Below are positions 59,822 to 64,000 of a stretch of DNA of 64,000 nt, piece after piece; positions within the stretch are counted from its first letter, which is position 1; each line of letters opens with the position of its first letter. The notes beneath the pieces were generated by a model. It did no database searches. It saw only the letters and a list, made by a program, of their open reading frames with translations, and was not told the DNA's origin. Location of the stretch: the NCBI RefSeq assembly GCF_023094165.1, contig NZ_JALMDK010000002.1, forward strand, positions 571,541 to 635,540, in the 5' to 3' direction. A program made the position numbers and the translations under genes. Source of the stretch: Crossiella sp. S99.2. Lineage in GTDB: Bacteria > Actinomycetota > Actinomycetes > Mycobacteriales > Pseudonocardiaceae.

Positions 59822-61810
59822 CTACGCTGCGTCAGCTTCGCGGGCGGGGATCTCGTAGACGGTGGCGCGGTTGTCCTCGCCGACGTCGCGCAGCTGGCCC
59901 TGGGCGGCGAGGCGGGCCAGCTCCCCGGAGACCCAGCCGCGGGTGCGGCCCAGGTAGCGCTCCGGGTCGTGGAAGTCCCGCGTGGTGATCCGGGTCTGGC
60001 CCTCATTCAGCAGCTGGGTGATGCGGTCGGCCATGAACTTGCGGACCTCCTCCCGGGTCGGGCGCGGCCGGCCGAACTCGGCCTCCTCGGCTTCGGGCAG
60101 TTCGGCGTCCAGGTCGACGGTTTCCAGGTCTGGTTCGTGGTTGGCGGGTCCGGTCAGCGGGGTGTTCTCCTCCTCATCGCTCAGCTCGCCGTCGAGCGGG
60201 TCGATGTGCGGAGTGAAGGTGTCCGACAGCTCCATGGGGTTGCCTCCCTGGGAGGTCGCGGCGGTGCCGTGTGCGCTGGTGATGGACAGGCCCAGGTGCT
60301 TGGCCACATCCGGGTGCAGCGGGGCCCGCAGGTGCGCGGTGGCCTCAAGGACCTGCACCAGCTCGGGGTTGGCGGCGGCGAAGGTGCGCGCCGGGATGGT
60401 GAACAGCTCCTCGTCGAAGCCGGGCGCTTCCAGGTAGTTGGCGCCGGGCTTGCGGTTCTTCCACTGGGCGGGGTTGGCCCCGGCCTCGATCAGCTCGTCG
60501 GAGAGGGTGAAGGTCGCGTCTTCCAGCTGGTTGACGCCGAAGCACCAGACCCCGCCGAGCTGGGAACGGATGTCGGTGTTCATCTGCCGGAACGAGGCTT
60601 TCTGCAAGCTCAGGACCAGGGAGATTCCGGCCGAGCGGGCCTCCTGGGCGATGGTGGTCAGCGTCTTGGCGTCCTCCAGGACCTTCGGCGACTCCTCTAC
60701 CCAAATGACCAGGTAGGGCATGCCGTGGCGGGTGAAGGCCTCCTCGGTCCACTCGTCCAGGCCCCAGCGGCCGAGCTTGGTGGCGCGGTCGGTGATCAGC
60801 CCGGTGACCCGGGTCATGACGTCGGCGCAGCGGTTCTTGCCCAGCACGATCGGGGTGTGCGTGTCCAGGAACTTCACCGTCTGCTCGCCCTTGGACGGGT
60901 CCAGCACCACCAGGTTCACGTCGCGCCGGGTCAGGATCTCCGTCCAGGCCAGCTTCGCCCCGTGAGACTTCCCGGAGCCGCTGGCGCCCTGGACGATGTA
61001 GTGGGTGGCGTTGCGGTGGGTGGCCTTGCATCCGGGCAGGTAGATGCGCTGCGGACGGCCGTCCTCGTAGGTGCCGACCACCAGCGGTTCGGTGATCGAG
61101 CCGCCCGGCGCCGACGGCCCGGGGTAAGGGCGGGGATGACGCAACAAGTCGACCGGGACGATGGTCATCGTGGCCTGCGAGGCGTCATCGGGGTTGGGGG
61201 CGATGCGCACGCTGCTGGCCGGCAGGCGCATCGCCGAGGCCATCTGCCCGGTCGCACCCTGCACGTCGGCCACGGTCATCTCCCCCGCGGGGAGCTGCAG
61301 CTGAGCGGTGACCCGACCGGGGGCGACGTCGATCTGCTTGGCCTGCACCCCGGCCAGCTTGACCTTCTCGAACAGGCCCCCACCTGCACCGTTGTCGTTC
61401 CCGGAGTTGCGCAGTAGGTGCCGGATGTTCCAGGACAGCGCCACTGCGGGCGCCGCGAGGGCCCAGCTGCCCCACAGCACCGGTTCGGTCGGGTCGGCGA
61501 TGGTGGCCGCGGTGAACCAGAACGAGGCCAGCCCGGTGGTGAAGGTGGAATGCAGGCGCGTGACCTGCGCCCTTGCTGAGGCGGCCAGCCAGGTCACCCC
61601 GGTCAGCGCGCCGCCGGCCAGGGTCATCCCAGCCGATACCCAGGGCAGCGCGGCCGGGTCCGAGGCCATCCAGTGCGAGAGCAGCGAGACCGGGTACAGG
61701 CCCAGGCCGACCGCCCACGGCGGCAGGTAGGTCGCCGCGCGGGAGCGGTCGGCCTCGGTCACGCCGGTGACGCTGGTGAGCCCACGGCGGGCCCAGTTCT
61801 TCCTGCTCAT
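59822..61810 (-). CDS. TraB/TraSA-type FtsK-like conjugative DNA translocase
   Basis: 662 aa. Four hydrophobic stretches in the first 125 residues are likely membrane helices. The FtsK/SpoIIIE motor has Walker A GASGSGKSH (275-283) and Walker B YLVIWVEES (about 366-374). A C-terminal winged-helix region (VRKFMADRITQLLNEGQTRI, ERYLGRTRGWVSGELARLAA) resembles the DNA-sequence-recognising gamma domain. In AICEs this single protein moves double-stranded DNA between mycelia and recognises short repeats at clt. The 9-bp array at 52163-52527 is a candidate target. Confidence 0.92.
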   Translation of the reverse strand: MSRKNWARRGLTSVTGVTEADRSRAATYLPPWAVGLGLYPVSLLSHWMASDPAALPWVSAGMTLAGGALTGVTWLAASARAQVTRLHSTFTTGLASFWFTAATIADPTEPVLWGSWALAAPAVALSWNIRHLLRNSGNDNGAGGGLFEKVKLAGVQAKQIDVAPGRVTAQLQLPAGEMTVADVQGATGQMASAMRLPASSVRIAPNPDDASQATMTIVPVDLLRHPRPYPGPSAPGGSITEPLVVGTYEDGRPQRIYLPGCKATHRNATHYIVQGASGSGKSHGAKLAWTEILTRRDVNLVVLDPSKGEQTVKFLDTHTPIVLGKNRCADVMTRVTGLITDRATKLGRWGLDEWTEEAFTRHGMPYLVIWVEESPKVLEDAKTLTTIAQEARSAGISLVLSLQKASFRQMNTDIRSQLGGVWCFGVNQLEDATFTLSDELIEAGANPAQWKNRKPGANYLEAPGFDEELFTIPARTFAAANPELVQVLEATAHLRAPLHPDVAKHLGLSITSAHGTAATSQGGNPMELSDTFTPHIDPLDGELSDEEENTPLTGPANHEPDLETVDLDAELPEAEEAEFGRPRPTREEVRKFMADRITQLLNEGQTRITTRDFHDPERYLGRTRGWVSGELARLAAQGQLRDVGEDNRATVYEIPAREADAA

Positions 61811-61866
61811 CTCCTGCTCCTTTCTGCGGATTCGTCCAGGTCACCGGCCTGCGGAGGCCGGGCAGG

Positions 61867-62244
61867 TCAGGCGGCGTAGCCGCCGTCGCCGGGGCCGTCG
61901 TCGTGGATGAACATCGGCTTCCTCCGGGCAGCCGGAACGCCGGGCTGGAAGTGCTTGCGGTAGCTCTGGTAGGTGCGGATCACGTTGGCGCACACCAGTT
62001 CCACACCCTCGGCGGCGTGGCGCAGGTGCTTGGCCACCAGGCGGGCGCGCACCTTCTGGTCGATGCCCATCGCGGCCCAGTGCCCACCGGGAGCTGAGGC
62101 CAGGGCGGCCTCCAGTTCCTCGGCGGAGATGAGTAGCTCGTGGTGCAGCGGGCGGATCAGCCCCCGGGCGTTGGCGCAGTAGTCCCGCAGCGCTTTCGCC
62201 GAGTACAGCTCGACGTCGCCGAGGGTGAAAGGCTTGCTGGTCAA
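61867..62244 (-). CDS. Small AICE protein, unknown
   Basis: 125 aa, helical (MTSKPFTLGDVELYSAKALR, LVAKHLRHAAEGVELVCANV, IRTYQSYRKHF). It lies 56 bp upstream of the translocase and may be an accessory transfer protein by position. Not recognised. Confidence 0.62.
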   Translation of the reverse strand: MTSKPFTLGDVELYSAKALRDYCANARGLIRPLHHELLISAEELEAALASAPGGHWAAMGIDQKVRARLVAKHLRHAAEGVELVCANVIRTYQSYRKHFQPGVPAARRKPMFIHDDGPGDGGYAA

Positions 62245-62291
62245 GGGAATCAGTTCCTTTCAGTACACAGTGGACTGTTGTCGGGTCAGGA

Positions 62292-62597
62292 CTAGTTGCG
62301 GATGGTGTAGGAGGCAGAAGCCAGGTCGACGTAGCTCTCGGCCAGCTCCAGCCGCTTGGCGGCCTTGGCCGGGCACCAGAACATCGACTCGCCGCGCAGC
62401 AGGTCCACCGCCTGGGCCACGAAGCGCTCGTCGGCCTGGCCGCGGTGCACGATCCGGGCCAGGCGCTCGTAGAGCCAGGCGTGCTTGCGGATCCGGTCCC
62501 GGAAGCGGTCGTAGTTGGCCGCCCACCCCAGGGCCGTGGCGGCCTGCTCCAGCAGTTCGGTCGGTGTCGGGATGGCGGTGGTGGCGGTTTCGGGCAT
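62292..62597 (-). CDS. Small helical AICE protein, unknown
   Basis: 101 aa, helical (TELLEQAATALGWAANYDRF, AWLYERLARIVHRGQADERF, AKRLELAESYVDLASAS). No motif. Between SpdB-like and translocase genes. Confidence 0.6.
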   Translation of the reverse strand: MPETATTAIPTPTELLEQAATALGWAANYDRFRDRIRKHAWLYERLARIVHRGQADERFVAQAVDLLRGESMFWCPAKAAKRLELAESYVDLASASYTIRN

Positions 62598-62664
62598 GGC
62601 TGTCCTCCGAGAAGGTGGTGCGGGTGGTGTTGGTGTCCGGAATGGACGGTGATCGTGCGGTGGA

Positions 62665-63834
62665 TCAGGCCACTGCTGGCCGTGGGGAGTACGTCGGGAG
62701 TGGGGTTACCTCCGGTGCTTGGGCGGCGAGGATGTCGCGGACTTCGCGGGCCAGGTCCATGCCCCCGCCCAGGTGCTTCTGGATGGCCTTGGCCGAGGGG
62801 GTTACCGGCAGCTCCCGCGCCGTGATCGCCGCCCGGGTCCGGGTCAGCAGATCGGCGGTGCCCGGGGAGAGTTCCTGCTGGACGATCGCGGGGTAACCCG
62901 TACCGGAGTCCACGGTGGACACCCTGGCCAGCCGGGTCAGGTCGGTGCGCAGGATGACCCCGCCCACGATCATGTACGCCCCGCCCGAAGCCGCCTTACG
63001 GTCAGCCTTACGCGCGGCCCGCACGATCGCTTTCCCGAGTCGCCGGTCCCGCAGGGAGGCGGCCGGGCCGACCCCGAAACGGTCCATCCACGCCGCTTCC
63101 CACGCGGCCTCGGCGGTAACCCCCTCACCCCGGGCGGCGGCGATGCTGGCCGCGGACCAGGACAGCCTCGGGTAGCGGATCCGGCGCCACAGGGCGATGC
63201 GCAACTGCGCCCCGCTGCGCCCGGAGACCTCCTGCTGGCGGGAGATCACCGTCAGCTCCCACAACACCGGCCCGAACAGCGACGCCAGAGCCAGGCCGAC
63301 ACCCTTGGCCGCGTTGTTCTCGGCCAGGCCGTGCCACAGGTTGAGCCCGGCGGCGACGAAGGCGAACACCCACGTCATGGCGCGCAGCAGCCCAGCTGGG
63401 TGGCCGGCCTTGACCGCCTTGTGGGTCAGGTAGGCGGTGTACCAGGTCGCGCCCTCGACCACGACCGGCATCAGCAGGCCCAACGCCCCGAACTGCAGCG
63501 TCTTCGCGGCCGATTCGGCCTGCCCGGCCCAGGCCAGCACGATCGGGGCGCCCATCGCGACCAGCCCGAGCAGGAACCCGATGTTGGCCACCGCGCCCTC
63601 GCGCAGCCCGGCCCACATCCGCCGCACCGCGACCTGGCGGGCCTGGCGGCGGTCCTGGGTGGCCAGCCACCGCTGCTGGGCGGCCGCGGCCTTGCGCTTG
63701 GCGGCCCGGTCCTGGGTGTCCTGGGCGATCTGGGCCTGGACCTGCACCTGGCGGGTCTGGGCCTCGGTCAGCTGGACGGCGGCGTTGGCGGCGGCGGTGG
63801 TGCGCTGGGCCTTGTAGTCGACGTAGGTGCTCAC
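62665..63834 (-). CDS. SpdB/DUF2637-like mobile-element membrane protein
   Basis: 389 aa. A Gln/Ala-rich coiled coil (about 8-75) precedes four membrane helices (about 82-103, 113-134, 149-168, 178-196) and a soluble C-terminal domain (about 200-389). The middle helices (MPVVVEGATWYTAYLTHKAV) resemble DUF2637 proteins; SpdB-type proteins help spread transferred DNA through the recipient mycelium. The GTG overlaps the preceding stop by 4 bp. Confidence 0.72.
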   Translation of the reverse strand: MSTYVDYKAQRTTAAANAAVQLTEAQTRQVQVQAQIAQDTQDRAAKRKAAAAQQRWLATQDRRQARQVAVRRMWAGLREGAVANIGFLLGLVAMGAPIVLAWAGQAESAAKTLQFGALGLLMPVVVEGATWYTAYLTHKAVKAGHPAGLLRAMTWVFAFVAAGLNLWHGLAENNAAKGVGLALASLFGPVLWELTVISRQQEVSGRSGAQLRIALWRRIRYPRLSWSAASIAAARGEGVTAEAAWEAAWMDRFGVGPAASLRDRRLGKAIVRAARKADRKAASGGAYMIVGGVILRTDLTRLARVSTVDSGTGYPAIVQQELSPGTADLLTRTRAAITARELPVTPSAKAIQKHLGGGMDLAREVRDILAAQAPEVTPLPTYSPRPAVA

Positions 63835-64000
63835 CGCTTCCTCCTTCGCGATCGGCGGTGCCGTTCACCGCGGATGACGTGCGGGCCACGGCTCAGCGAG
63901 CGGACCTGCCCGCGCACCGCGTTGACCCAGACGTAGAAGACGAACAGCTGGTAGAGGCCGACCACGAGGGCGATCGGGGCGAACCAGGAGCTGGCCGGGG
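63831..64000 (-). CDS. Membrane protein, partial at the window edge
   Basis: The last 55 or so codons of a leftward gene: one hydrophobic helix (SWFAPIALVVGLYQLFVFYV) and a very basic tail ending RRSRRRKR. The stop TGA overlaps the SpdB-like GTG start by 4 bp, and its AGGAGG serves as that gene's ribosome binding site. Probably another transfer membrane protein. Confidence 0.7.
   Translation of the reverse strand, partial: PASSWFAPIALVVGLYQLFVFYVWVNAVRGQVRSLSRGPHVIRGERHRRSRRRKR

Larger units (their letters stand above)
49397..64000. mobile_element. Actinomycete integrative and conjugative element (AICE), partial
   Basis: From attR to the window edge. All genes run leftwards. The content matches AICEs: a TraB/TraSA FtsK-type translocase, SpdB-like membrane proteins, an RRQRL-like zinc protein, a replication-type DUF3987 protein, a 9-bp repeat array, small unknown proteins with Ala/Arg-rich composition, and cargo genes at the attR edge. 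Integrase, excisionase and the intact tRNA are not seen and should be to the right. Whether it is still mobile is unknown. Confidence 0.82.

Overview
The window is high-GC DNA with frequent GTG starts, tightly packed operons with 4-bp start/stop overlaps, and many secreted proteins with twin-basic signal peptides. The gene families point to a filamentous actinomycete, probably Pseudonocardiaceae: a DUF5753/DUF397 regulator pair, a cytochrome P450, a DasR-type operator and an actinomycete integrative and conjugative element (AICE). I infer the family level from style and gene content only. The left 49.4 kb looks like chromosome. The right 14.6 kb looks like an integrated mobile element that continues past the end of the window.

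Chromosomal part, left to right. 1-5.4 kb: an NADP-dependent oxidoreductase (cut by the window edge) divergent from a TetR regulator, then a leftward four-gene cluster of two small helical proteins, an FtsK/SpoIIIE-type ATPase and a coiled-coil protein. 5.6-11.1 kb: a secreted M14 carboxypeptidase, then a leftward group of monooxygenase-like protein, AraC regulator, AhpD and an unknown protein, and a leftward membrane/zinc-ribbon pair. 11.3-16.2 kb: a giant DUF4011-helicase-nuclease protein (Hhe-like defence protein) overlapping a partner with a HEPN-like RX6H motif. 16.2-31 kb: a PheC-like binding protein, a DUF4232 lipoprotein, a gamma-glutamylcyclotransferase-like protein, a GH8 enzyme, a P450 with a small partner, a DUF5753/DUF397 pair, a GH97 enzyme, an acid phosphatase, a LacI regulator, and a divergent LVIVD/DUF305 pair.

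31-49.4 kb: two tandem paralogous S8 peptidases followed on the other strand by a lipoprotein that is only the peptidases' propeptide. Then a GNAT acetyltransferase, a GH18 chitinase under a DasR-type operator, a SigJ-like sigma factor, an AAA regulator, an alpha/beta hydrolase, a DEAD-box helicase, a medium-chain dehydrogenase and an XRE/4-TM membrane pair. Several very regular hairpins lie between genes.

Mobile element, 49.4 kb to the window end. Its left boundary is a 3' fragment of a tRNA-Arg(CCT) gene with encoded CCA, still followed by that tRNA's terminator on the host side: the expected attR scar of tRNA-directed integration. Every gene to the right points left. Next to attR is a TcmP/DUF5131 pair. 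Then come a zinc-binding RRQRL-like protein, an array of about thirteen 9-bp repeats in both orientations (candidate origin or transfer locus), a DUF3987 replication-type protein, a run of small unknown proteins, a lone M41-like HEAGH peptidase, a Pycsar-effector-like membrane protein, a TraB/TraSA-type DNA translocase, and SpdB-like membrane proteins. No integrase or intact tRNA is visible, so both should lie beyond 64 kb.
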